From Osmia lignaria lignaria (lineage: Eukaryota; Arthropoda; Insecta; Hymenoptera; Megachilidae), in the NCBI RefSeq assembly GCF_051020975.1, contig NW_027478166.1, positions 1,675,501 through 1,739,500 on the forward strand: DNA of 64,000 bases. The letters run 5' to 3'. The notes beneath the pieces are model-generated. The model did no database searches and was not told the DNA's origin. It worked only from the letters and a program-made list of their open reading frames with translations. Each line of letters starts with the position of its first letter. The stretch's first letter is position 1. A program made the translations under genes and the position numbers. This document shows, in pieces, positions 47,991 through 60,695 of the stretch.

Positions 47991-50900
47991 ATGATCTCGA
48001 AATATGTCCGTCAGGCCAGTTCCTTTGAGCTGAATCTGCAAATATCTCGGAAACGAAGCGAGCTATGGCAAAATGTTAAGAGACGTTTTTTATAGAGAAT
48101 TATGTTTCCTACAATTTATGTTCTATGATATTTTTTGATCAGAAGCGTAGTTTTCGAGATATATCGAGATATTTAAAAATTCCGAAGCCGCACCAACATA
48201 ATAGGGATACAGAAACACCGTGGCCCCTTTCTTTGAGATAACTCTGCACTATTGCGAGCTGGAAATGCCACTTCCAGTTTAGCTGTGCAGAAGAAGAACA
48301 ACAAGAAGAAGAAATATCTCGAAATATGTCCGTTAGGCCCCTTCCCGTGAGATAAATCTGCAAATATCTCGGAAACGAAGCGAGCTATGGCAAAATGTTA
48401 AGAGACCTCTTTTGTAGAGAATTAAGTTTCCTACTTTTTATGTTCTATGATATTTTTTGATCAGATGCGTAGTTCTCGAGATATATCAAGATATTTAAAA
48501 GTTCCGAAGCCGCACCAACATAGTAGAAATACAGAAACACCGTGGCCCCTTTCTTTGAGATAACTCTGCACTATCGCGAGCTGCAACTGCCACTTCCAGC
48601 TTAGCTGTGCAGAAGAAGAACAACAAGAAGAAGAAATATCTCGAAATATGTCCGTCAGGCCCCTTCCCTTGAGATATATCTGCAAATATCTCGGAAACGA
48701 AGCGAGCTATGGCAAAATGTTAAGAGACCTTTTTTGTAGAGAATTATGTTTCCTACAATTTAGGTTCTATGATATTTTTTGATCAGAAGCGTAGTTTTCG
48801 AGATATATCGAGATATTTAAAAGTTCCGAAGCCGCACCAACATAATAGAGATACAGAAACACCGTGGCCCCTTTCTTTGGGATAACTCTGCACTATTGCG
48901 AGCTGCAAATGCCACTTCCAGCTTAGCTGTGCAGAAGAAGAACAACAAGAAGAAGAAATATCTCGAAATATGTCCGTCAGACCCCTTCCCTTGAGATGAA
49001 TCTGCAAATATCTCGGAAACGAAGCGAGCTATGGCAAAATGTTAAGAGACCTTTTTTGTAGAGAATAATGTTTCCTACAATTTACGTTCTATGATATTTT
49101 TTGATCAGAAGCGTAGTTTTCGAGATATATCGAGATATTTAAAAGTTCCGAAGCCGCACCAACATAATAGAGATACAGAAACACCGTGGCCCCTTTCTTT
49201 GAGATAACTCTGCACTATTGCGAGCTGCAAATGCCACTTCCAGCTTAGCTGTGCAGAAGAAGAACAACAAGAAGAAGAAATATCTCGAAATATGTCCGTC
49301 AGGCCAGTTCCTTTGAGCTGAATCTGCAAATATCTCGGAAACGAAGCGAGCTATGGCAAAATGTTAAGAGACGTTTTTTATAGAGAATTATGTTTCCTAC
49401 AATTTATGTTCTATGATATTTTTTGATCAGAAGCGTAGTTTTCGAGATATATCGAGATATTTAAAAGTTCCGAAGCCGCACCAACATAATAGAGATACAG
49501 AAACACCGTGGCCCCTTTCTTTGAGATAACTCTGCACTATTGCGAGCTGCAAATGCCACTTCCAGCTTAGCTGTGCAGAAGAAGAACAACAAGAAGAAGA
49601 AATATCTCGAAATATGTCCGTCAGGCCCCTTCCCTTGAGATAAATCTGCAAATATCTCGGAACCGAAGCGAGCTATGGCAAAATGTTAAGAGACGTTTTT
49701 TGTAGAGAATTATGTTTCCTACAATTTATGTTCTATGATATTTTTTGATCAGAAGCGTAGTTTTCGAGATATATCGAGATATTTAAAAGTTCCGAAGCCG
49801 CACCAACATAATAGAGATACAGAAACACCGTGGCCCCTTTCTTTGAGATAACTCTGCACTATTGCGAGCTGCAAATGCCACTTCCAGCTTAGCTGTGCAG
49901 AAGAAGAACAACAAGAAGATGAAATATCTCGAAATATGTCCGTCAGGCCCCTTCCCTTGAGATATATCTGCAAATATCTCGGAAACGAAGCGAGCTATGG
50001 CAAAATGTTAAGAGACCTTTTTTGTAGAGAATTATGTTTCCTACAATTTAGGTTCTATGATATTTTTTGATCAGAAGCGTAGTTTTCGAGATATATCGAG
50101 ATATTTAAAAGTTCCGAAGCCGCACCAACATAATAGAGATACAGAAACACCGTGGCCCCTTTCTTTGAGATAACTCTGCACTATTGCGAGCTGCAAATGC
50201 CACTTCCAGCTTAGCTGTGCAGAAGAAGAACAACAAGAAGAAGAAATATCTCGAAATATGTCCGTCAGGCCCCTTCCCTTGAGATAAATCTGCAAATATC
50301 TCGGAACCGAAGCGAGCTATGGCAAAATGTTAAGAGACGTTTTTTGTAGAGAATTATGTTTCCTACAATTTATGTTCTATGATATTTTTTGATCAGAAGC
50401 GTAGTTTTCGAGATATATCGAGATATTTAAAAGTTCCGAAGCCGCACCAACATAATAGAGATACAGAAACACCGTGGCCCCTTTCTTTGGGATAACTCTG
50501 CACTATTGCGAGCTGCAAATGCCACTTCCAGCTTGGCTGTGCAGAAGAAGAACAACAAGAAGAAGAAATATCTCGAAATATGTCCGTCAGACCCCTTCCC
50601 TTGAGATGAATCTGCAAATATCTCGGAAACGAAGCGAGCTATGGCAAAATGTTAAGAGACCTTTTTTGTAGAGAATAATGTTTCCTACAATTTACGTTCT
50701 ATGATATTTTTTGATCAGAAGCGTAGTTTTCGAGATATATCGAGATATTTAAAAGTTCCGAAGCCGCACCAACATAATAGAGATACAGAAACACCGTGGC
50801 CCCTTTCTTTGAGATAACTCTGCACTATTGCGAGCTGCAAATGCCACTTCCAGCTTAGCTGTGCAGAAGAAGAACAACAAGAAGAAGAAATATCTCGAAA

Positions 50901-52001
50901 TATGTCCGTCAGGCCAGTTCCTTTGAGCTGAATCTGCAAATATCTCGGAAACGAAGCGAGCTATGGCAAAATGTTAAGAGACGTTTTTTATAGAGAATTA
51001 TGTTTCCTACAATTTATGTTCTATGATATTTTTTGATCAGAAGCGTAGTTTTCGAGATATATCGAGATATTTAAAAGTTCCGAAGTCGCACCAACATAAT
51101 AGAGATACAGAAACACCGTGGCCCCTTTCTTTGAGATAACTCTGCACTATTGCGCGCTGCAAATGCCACTTCCAGCTTAGCTGTGCAGAAGAAGAACAAC
51201 AAGAAGAAGAAATATCTCGAAATATGTCCGTCAGGCCCCTTCCCTTGAGATAAATCTGCAAATATCTCGGAAACGAAGCGAGCTATGGCAAAATGTTAAG
51301 AGACCTTTTTTGTAGAGAATTAAGTTTCCTACTTTTTATGTTCTATGATATTTTTCGATCAGAGGCGTAGTTCTCGAGATATATCAAGATATTTAAAAGT
51401 TCCGAAGCCGCACCAACATAATAGAGATACAGAAACACCGTGGCCCCTTTCTTTGAGATAACTCTGCACTATTGCGAGCTGCAAATGCCACTTCCAGCTT
51501 AGCTGTGCAGAAGAAGAACAACAAGAAGATGAAATATCTCGAAATATGTCCGTCAGGCCCCTTCCCTTGAGATATATCTGCAAATATCTCGGAAACGAAG
51601 CGAGCTATGGCAAAATGTTAAGAGACCTTTTTTGTAGAGAATTATGTTTCCTACAATTTAGGTTCTATGATATTTTTTGATCAGAAGCGTAGTTTTCGAG
51701 ATATATCGAGATATTTAAAAGTTCCGAAGCCGCACCAACATAATAGAGATACAGAAACACCGTGGCCCCTTTCTTTGAGATAACTCTGCACTATTGCGAG
51801 CTGCAAATGCCACTTCCAGCTTAGCTGTGCAGAAGAAGAACAACAAGAAGAAGAAATATCTCGAAATATGTCCGTCAGGCCCCTTCCCTTGAGATAAATC
51901 TGCAAATATCTCGGAACCGAAGCGAGCTATGGCAAAATGTTAAGAGACCTTTTTTGTAGAGAATTATGTTTCCTACAATTTATGTTCTATGATATTTTTG
52001 A
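47991..52001 (+). repeat. Array block 11: 5-monomer register
   Basis: Monomers at 48783 and 50393 share 'ctttgggat' with 'gtcagacccc'. The following monomers (49105, 50715) share a 'ggccagttc' tail and 'gacgttttttatag'. Monomers 49749 and 51359 share 'agaagatgaaatatc'. Monomers 50071 and 51681 share a 'tttaggttc' leader and 'ggaaccgaagc'. All are 1,610 bp (five monomers) apart. The middle slot differs: 51037 belongs to the 'gaagtcgcacc' subfamily and 49427 does not. Confidence 0.8.
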
Positions 52002-52004
52002 TCA
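51990..52004 (+). other. -1-nt deletion at the T6 run
   Basis: 'gatatttttgatc' has five T's instead of six, giving a 321-bp monomer. A homopolymer change like this could be real slippage or a sequencing error. Confidence 0.8.
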
Positions 52005-55000
52005 GAAGCGTAGTTTTCGAGATATATCGAGATATTTAAAAGTTCCGAAGCCGCACCAACATAATAGAGATACAGAAACACCGTGGCCCCTTTCTTTGGG
52101 ATAACTCTGCACTATTGCGAGCTGCAAATGCCACTTCCAGCTTAGCTGTGCAGAAGAAGAACAACAAGAAGAAGAAATATCTCGAAATATGTCCGTCAGA
52201 CCCCTTCCCTTGAGATGAATCTGCAAATATCTCGGAAACGAAGCGAGCTATGGCAAAATGTTAAGAGACCTTTTTTGTAGAGAATAATGTTTCCTACAAT
52301 TTACGTTCTATGATATTTTTTGATCAGAAGCGTAGTTTTCGAGATATATCGAGATATTTAAAAGTTCCGAAGCCGCACCTACATAATAGAGATACAGAAA
52401 CACCGTGGCCCCTTTCTTTGAGATAACTCTGCACTATTGCGAGCTGGAAATGCCACTTCCAGTTTAGCTGTGCAGAAGAAGAACAACAAGAAGAAGAAAT
52501 ATCTCGAAATATGTCCGTTAGGCCCCTTCCCTTGAGATAAATCTGCAAATATCTCGGAAACGAAGCGAGCTATGGCAAAATGTTAAGAGACCTTTTTTGT
52601 AGAGAATTAAGTTTCCTACTTTTTATGTTCTATGATATTTTTTCATCAGATGCGTAGTTCTCGAGATATATCAAGATATTTAAAAGTTCCGAAGCCGCAC
52701 CAACATAATAGAGATACAGAAACACCGTGGCCCCTTTCTTTGAGATAACTCTGCACTATTGCGAGCTGCAACTGCCACTTCCAGCTTAGCTGTGCAGAAG
52801 AAGAACAACAAGAAGAAGAAATATCTCGAAATATGTCCGTCAGGCCCCTTCCCTTGAGATATATCTGCAAATATCTCGGAAACGAAGCGAGCTATGGCAA
52901 AATGTTAAGAGACCTTTTTTGTAGAGAATTATGTTTCCTACAATTTAGGTTCTATGATATTTTTTGATCAGAAGCGTAGTTTTCGAGATATATCGAGATA
53001 TTTAAAAGTTCCGAAGCCGCACCTACATAATACAGATACAGAAACACCGTGGCCCCTTTCTTTGAGATAACTCTGCACTATTGCGAGCTGGAAATGCCAC
53101 TTCCAGTTTAGCTGTGCAGAAGAAGAACAACAAGAAGAAGAAATATCTCGAAATATGTCCGTTAGGCCCCTTCCCTTGAGATAAATCTGCAAATATCTCG
53201 GAAACGAAGCGAGCTATGGCAAAATGTTAAGAGACCTTTTTTGTAGAGAATTAAGTTTCCTACTTTTTATGTTCTATGATATTTTTTGATCAGATGCGTA
53301 GTTCTCGAGATATATCAAGATATTTAAAAGTTCCGAAGCCGCACCAACATAATAGAGATACAGAAACACCGTGGCCCCTTTCTTTGAGATAACTCTGCAC
53401 TATTGCGAGCTGCAACTGCCACTTCCAGCTTAGCTGTGCAGAAGAAGAACAACAAGAAGAAGAAATATCTCGAAATATGTCCGTCAGGCCCCTTCCCTTG
53501 AGATATATCTGCAAATATCTCGGAAACGAAGCGAGCTATGGCAAAATGTTAAGAGACCTTTTTTGTAGAGAATTATGTTTCCTACAATTTAGGTTCTATG
53601 ATATTTTTTGATCAGAAGCGTAGTTTTCGAGATATATCGAGATATTTAAAAGTTCCGAAGCCGCACCAACATAATAGAGATACAGAAACACCGTGGCCCC
53701 TTTCTTTGGGATAACTCTGCACTATTGCGAGCTGCAAATGCCACTTCCAGCTTAGCTGTGCAGAAGAAGAACAACAAGAAGAAGAAATATCTCGAAATAT
53801 GTCCGTCAGACCCCTTCCCTTGAGATGAATCTGCAAATATCTCGGAAACGAAGCGAGCTATGGCAAAATGTTAAGAGACCTTTTTTGTAGAGAATAATGT
53901 TTCCTACAATTTACGTTCTATGATATTTTTTGATCAGAAGCGTAGTTTTCGAGATATATCGAGATATTTAAAAGTTCCGAAGCCGCACCTACATAATAGA
54001 GATACAGAAACACCGTGGCCCCTTTCTTTGAGATAACTCTGCACTATTGCGAGCTGGAAATGCCACTTCCAGTTTAGCTGTGCAGAAGAAGAACAACAAG
54101 AAGAAGAAATATCTCGAAATATGTCCGTTAGGCCCCTTCCCTTGAGATAAATCTGCAAATATCTCGGAAACGAAGCGAGCTATGGCAAAATGTTAAGAGA
54201 CCTTTTTTGTAGAGAATTAAGTTTCCTACTTTTTATGTTCTATGATATTTTTTGATCAGATGCGTAGTTCTCGAGATATATCAAGATATTTAAAAGTTCC
54301 GAAGCCGCACCAACATAATAGAGATACAGAAACACCGTGGCCCCTTTCTTTGAGATAACTCTGCACTATTGCGAGCTGCAACTGCCACTTCCAGCTTAGC
54401 TGTGCAGAAGAAGAACAACAAGAAGAAGAAATATCTCGAAATATGTCCGTCAGGCCCCTTCCCTTGAGATATATCTGCAAATATCTCGGAAACGAAGCGA
54501 GCTATGGCAAAATGTTAAGAGACCTTTTTTGTAGAGAATTATGTTTCCTACAATTTAGGTTCTATGATATTTTTTGATCAGAAGCGTAGTTTTCGAGATA
54601 TATCGAGATATTTAAAAGTTCCGAAGCCGCACCAACATAATAGAGATACAGAAACACCGTGGCCCCTTTCTTTGGGATAACTCTGCACTATTGCGAGCTG
54701 CAAATGCCACTTCCAGCTTAGCTGTGCAGAAGAAGAACAACAAGAAGAAGAAATATCTCGAAATATGTCCGTCAGACCCCTTCCCTTGAGATGAATCTGC
54801 AAATATCTCGGAAACGAAGCGAGCTATTGCAAAATGTTAAGAGACCTTTTTTGTAGAGAATAATGTTTCCTACAATTTACGTTCTATGATATTTTTTGAT
54901 CAGAAGCGTAGTTTTCGAGATATATCGAGATATTTAAAAGTTCCGAAGCCGCACCTACATAATAGAGATACAGAAACACCGTGGCCCCTTTCTTTGAGAT

Positions 55001-56509
55001 AACTCTGCACTATTGCGAGCTGGAAATGCCACTTCCAGTTTAGCTGTGCAGAAGAAGAACAACAAGAAGAAGAAATATCTCGAAATATGTCCGTTAGGCC
55101 CCTTCCCTTGAGATAAATCTGCAAATATCTCGGAAACGAAGCGAGCTATGGCAAAATGTTAAGAGACCTTTTTTGTAGAGAATTAAGTTTCCTACTTTTT
55201 ATGTTCTATGATATTTTTTGAGCAGATGCGTAGTTCTCGAGATATATCAAGATATTTAAAAGTTCCGAAGCCGCACCAACATAATAGAGATACAGAAACA
55301 CCGTGGCCCCTTTCTTTGAGATAACTCTGCACTATTGCGAGCTGCAACTGCCACTTCCAGCTTAGCTGTGCAGAAGAAGAACAACAAGAAGAAGAAATAT
55401 CTCGAAATATGTCCGTCAGGCCCCTTCCCTTGAGATATATCTGCAAATATCTCGGAAACGAAGCGAGCTATGGCAAAATGTTAAGAGACCTTTTTTGTAG
55501 AGAATTATGTTTCCTACAATTTAGGTTCTATGATATTTTTTGATCAGAAGCGTAGTTTTCGAGATATATCGAGATATTTAAAAGTTCCGAAGCCGCACCA
55601 ACATAATAGAGATACAGAAACACCGTGGCCCCTTTCTTTGGGATAACTCTGCACTATTGCGAGCTGCAAATGACACTTCCAGCTTAGCTGTGCAGAAGAA
55701 GAACAACAAGAAGAAGAAATATCTCGAAATATGTCCGTCAGACCCCTTCCCTTGAGATGAATCTGCAAATATCTCGGAAACGAAGCGAGCTATGGCAAAA
55801 TGTTAAGAGACCTTTTTTGTAGAGAATAATGTTTCCTACAATTTACGTTCTATGATATTTTTTGATCAGAAGCGTAGTTTTCGAGATATATCGAGATATT
55901 TAAAAGTTCCGAAGCCGCACCTACATAATAGAGATACAGAAACACCGTGGCCCCTTTCTTTGAGATAACTCTGCACTATTGCGAGCTGGAAATGCCACTT
56001 CCAGTTTAGCTGTGCAGAAGAAGAACAACAAGAAGAAGAAATATCTCGAAATATGTCCGTTAGGCCCCTTCCCTTGAGATAAATCTGCAAATATCTCGGA
56101 AACGAAGCGAGCTATGGCAAAATGTTAAGAGACCTTTTTTGTAGAGAATTACGTTTCCTACTTTTTATGTTCTATGATATTTTTTGATCAGATGCGTAGT
56201 TCTCGAGATATATCAAGATATTTAAAAGTTCCGAAGCCGCACCAACATAATAGAGATACAGAAACACCGTGGCCCCTTTCTTTGAGATAACTCTGCACTA
56301 TTGCGAGCTGCAACTGCCACTTCCAGCTTAGCTGTGCAGAAGAAGAACAACAAGAAGAAGAAATATCTCGAAATATGTCCGTCAGGCCCCTTCCCTTGAG
56401 ATATATCTGCAAATATCTCGGAAACGAAGCGAGCTATGGCAAAATGTTAAGAGACCTTTTTTGTAGAGAATTATGTTTCCTACAATTTAGGTTCTATGAT
56501 ATTTTTTGA
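52002..56509 (+). repeat. 966-bp trimer higher-order repeat (14 monomers)
   Basis: Three monomer types cycle. M1 has 'ctttgggat', 'gtcagacccc' and an 'aataatg...caatttacg' tail. M2 has 'cacctacataa', 'gctggaaatg' and 'ccgttaggcc'. M3 is class B with 'gcaactgcc', 'gagatatatctg' and a 'tttaggttc' tail. M1 starts at 52002, 53612, 54578 and 55544. M2 starts at 52324, 52968, 53934, 54900 and 55866. M3 starts at 52646, 53290, 54256, 55222 and 56188. One unit (52968-53611) lacks M1. Few private changes occur: 'tttcatcag' (about 52643), 'aatacagatac' (about 53032), 'gctattgc' (about 54826), 'tttgagcag' (about 55219) and 'aatgacactt' (about 55672). Confidence 0.92.
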
Positions 56510-59500
56510 TCAGAAGCGTAGTTTTCGAGATATATCGAGATATTTAAAAGTTCCGAAGCCGCACCAACATAATAGAGATACAGAAACACCGTGGCCCCTT
56601 TCTTTGAGATAACTCTGCACTAGTGCGAGCCGCAAATGCCACTTCCAGCTTAGCTGTGCAGAAGAAGAACAACAAGAAGAAGAAATATCTCGAAATATGT
56701 CCGTCAGGCCCCTTCCCTTGAGATAAATATGCAAATATCTCGGAAACGAAGCGAGGTATGGCAAAATGTTAAGAGACCTTTTTTGTAGAGAATTAAGTTT
56801 CCTACTTTTTATGTTCTATGATATTTTTTGATCAGATGCGTAGTTCTCGAGATATATCAAGATATTTAAAAGTTCCGAAGCCGCACCAACATAATAGAGA
56901 TACAGGAACACCGTGGCCCCTTTCTTTGAGATAACTCTGCACTATTGCGAGCTGCAAATGCCACTTCCAGCTTAGCTGTGCAGAGGAAGAACAACAAGAA
57001 GAAGAAATATCTCGAAATATGTCCGTCAGGCCAGTTCCTTTGAGCTGAATCTGCAAATATCTCGGAAACGAAGCGAGCTATGGCAAAATGTTAAGAGACG
57101 TTTTTTGTAGAGAATTATGTTTCCTACTTTTTATGTTCTATGATATTTTTTGATCAGATGCGTAGTTCTTGAGATATATCAAGATATTTAAAAGTTCCGA
57201 AGCCGCACCAACATAATAGAGATACAGAAACACCGTGGCCCCTTTCTTTGAGATAACTCTGCACTATTGCGAGCTGCAAATGCCACTTCCAGCTTAGCTG
57301 TGCAGAGGAAGAACAACAAGAAGAAGAAATATCTCGAAATATGTCCGTCAGGCCAGTTCCTTTGAGCTGAATCTGCAAATATCTCGGAAACGAAGCGAGC
57401 TATGGCAAAATGTTAAGAGACGTTTTTTGTAGAGAATTATGTTTCCTACAATTTATGTTCTATGATATTTTTTGATCAGAAGCGTAGTTTTCGCGATATA
57501 TCGAGATATTTAAAAGTTCCGGAGACGCACCAACATAATAGAGATACAGAAACACCGTGGCCCCTTTCTTTGAGATAACTGTGCACTAGTGCGAGCCGCA
57601 AATGCCACTTCCAGCTTAGCTGTGCAGAAGAAGAACAACAAGAAGAAGAAATATCTCGAAATATGTCCGTCAGGCCCCTTCCCTTGAGATATATGTGCAA
57701 ATATCTCGGAAACGAAGCGAGCTATGGCAAAATGTTAAGAGACCGTTTTTGTAGAGAATTATGTTTCCTACAATTTATGTTCTATGATATTTTTTGATCA
57801 GATGCGTAGTTCTCGAGATATATCAAGATATTTAAAAGTTCCGAACCCGCACCAACATAATAGAGATACAGAAACACCGTGGCCCCTTTCTTTGAGATAA
57901 CTCTGCACTATTGCGAGCTGCAACTGCCACTTCCAGCTTAGCTGTGCAGAAGAAGAACAACAAGAAGAAGAAATATCTCGAAATATGTCCGTCAGGCCCC
58001 TTCCCTTGAGATATATCTGCAAATATCTCGGAAACGAAGCGAGCTATGGCAAAATGTTAAGAGACCTTTTTTGTAGAGAATTATGTTTCCTACAATTTAG
58101 GTGCTATGATATTTTTTGATCAGAAGCGTAGTTTTCGAGATATATCGAGATATTTAAAAGTTCCGAAGCCGCACCAACATAATAGAGATACAGGAACACC
58201 GTGGCCCCTTTCTTTGAGATAACTCTGCACTATTGCGAGCTGCAAATGCCACTTCCAGCTTAGCTGTGCAGAGGAAGAACAACAAGAAGAAGAAATATCT
58301 CGAAATATGTCCGTCAGGCCAGTTCCTTTGAGCTGAATCTGCAAATATCTCGGAAACGAAGCGAGCTATGGCAAAATGTTAAGAGACGTTTTTTGTAGAG
58401 AATTATGTTTCCTACTTTTTATGTTCTATGATATTTTTTGATCCGATGCGTAGTTCTCGAGATATATCAAGATATTTAAAAGTTCCGAAGCCGCACCAAC
58501 ATAATAGAGATACAGAAACACCGTGGCCCCTTTCTTTGAGATAACTCTGCACTATTGCGAGCTGCAAATGCCACTTCCAGCTTAGCTGTGCAGAGGAAGA
58601 ACAACAAGAAGAAGAAATATCTCGAAATATGTCCGTCAGGCCAGTTCCTTTGAGCTGAATCTGCAAATATCTCGGAAACGAAGCGAGCTATGGCAAAATG
58701 TTAAGAGACCGTTTTTGTAGAGAATTATGTTTCCTACAATTTATGTTCTATGATATTTTTTGATCAGATGCGTAGTTCTCGAGATATATCAAGATATTTA
58801 AAAGTTCCGAACCCGCACCTACATAATAGAGATACAGAAACACCGTGGCCCCTTTCTTTGAGATAACTCTGCACTATTGCGAGCTGGAAATGCCACTTCC
58901 AGTTTAGCTGTGCAGAAGAAGAACAACAAGAAGAAGAAATATCTCGAAATATGTCCGTTAGGCCCCTTCCCTTGAGATAAATCTGCAAATATCTCGGAAA
59001 CGAAGAGAGCTATGGCAAAATGTTAAGAGACCTTTTTTGTAGAGAATTAAGTTTCCTACTTTTCATGTTCTATGATATTTTTTGATCAGATGCGTAGTTC
59101 TCGAGATATATCAAGATATTTAAAAGTTCCGAACCCGCACCAACATAATAGAGATACAGAAACACCGTGGCCCCTTTCTTTGAGATAACTCTGCACTATT
59201 GCGAGCTGTAAATGCCACTTCCAGCTTAGCTGTGCAGAAGAAGAACAACAAGAAGAAGAAATATCTCGAAATATGTCCGTCAGGCCCCTTCCCTTGAGAT
59301 ATATCTGCAAATATCTCGGAAACGAAGCGAGCTATGGCAAAATGCTGAGAGACCTTTTTTGTAGAGAATTATGCTTCCTACAATTTATGTTCTATGATAT
59401 TTTTTGATCAGAAGCGTAGTTTTCGAGATATATCGAGATATTTAAAAGTTCCGAAGCCGCACCAACATAATAGAGATACAGAAACACCGTGGCCCCTTTC

Positions 59501-60695
59501 GTTGAGATAACTCTGCACTAGTGCGAGCCGCAAATGCCACTTCCAGCTTAGCTGTGCAGAAGAAGAACAACAAGAAGAAGAAATATCTCGAAATATGTCC
59601 GTCAGGCCCCTTCCCTTGAGATAAATCTGCAAATATCTCGGAAACGAAGCGAGCTATGGCAAAATGTTAAGAGACCTTTTTTGTAGAGAATTAAGTTTCC
59701 TACTTTTTATGTTCTATGATATTTTTTGATCAGATGCGTAGTTCTCGAGATATATCAAGATATTTAAAAGTTCCGAAGCCGCACCAACATGATAGAGATA
59801 CAGAAACACCGTGGCCCCATTCTTTGAGATAACTCTGCACTATTGCGAGCTGCAAATGCCACTTCCAGCTTAGCTGTGCAGAGGAAGAACAACAAGAAGA
59901 AGAAGTATCTCGAAATATGTCCGTCAGGCCCGTTCCTTTGAGCTGAATCTGCAAATATCTCGGAAACGAAGCGAGCTATGGCAAAATGTTAAGAGACGTT
60001 TTTTGTAGAGAATTATGTTTCCTACAATTTATGTTCTATGATATTTTTTGATCAGAAGCGTAGTTTTCGAGATATATCGAGATATTTAAAAGTTCCGAAG
60101 CCGCACCAACATAATAGAGATACAGAAACACCGTGGCTCCTTCCTTTGAGATAACTCTGCACTAGTGCGAGCCGCAAATGCCACTTCCAGCTTAGCTGTG
60201 CAGAAGAAGAACAACAAGAAGAAGAAATATCTCGAAATATGTCCGTCAGGCCCCTTCCCTTGAGATAAATCTGCAAATATCTCGGAAACGAAGCGAGCTA
60301 TGGCAAAATGTTAAGAGACCTTTTTTGTAGAGAATTAAGTTTCCTACTTTTTATGTTCTATGATATTTTTCGATCAGAGGCGTAGTTCTTGAGATATATC
60401 AAGATATTTAAAAGTTCCGAAGCCGCACCAACATAATAGAGATACAGAAACACCGTGGCCCCTTTCTTTGGGATAACTCTGCACTATTGCGAGCTGCAAA
60501 TGCCACTTCCAGCTTAGCTGTGCAGAAGAAGAACAACAAGAAGAAGAAATATCTCGAAATATGTCCGTCAGGCCACTTCCCTTGAGATAAATCTGCAAAT
60601 ATCTCGGAAACGAAGCGAGCTATAGCAAAAGGTTAAGAGACCTTTTTTGTAGAGAATTATGTTTCCTACTTTTTATGTTCGATGATATTTTTTGA
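56510..60695 (+). repeat. Array block 13: 4-monomer register and mixed monomers
   Basis: Monomers 56832 and 58120 share 'gatacaggaac' and the 'ggccagttc' tail, 1,288 bp (four monomers) apart. Their successors 57154 and 58442 are likewise the same subtype. Monomers 57798, 58764 and 59086 share 'ccgaacccgcac'. From 59408 on, the monomers are mixed. Monomer 60374 carries 'cgatcagaggcg' with 'tttgggat'. Confidence 0.75.
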
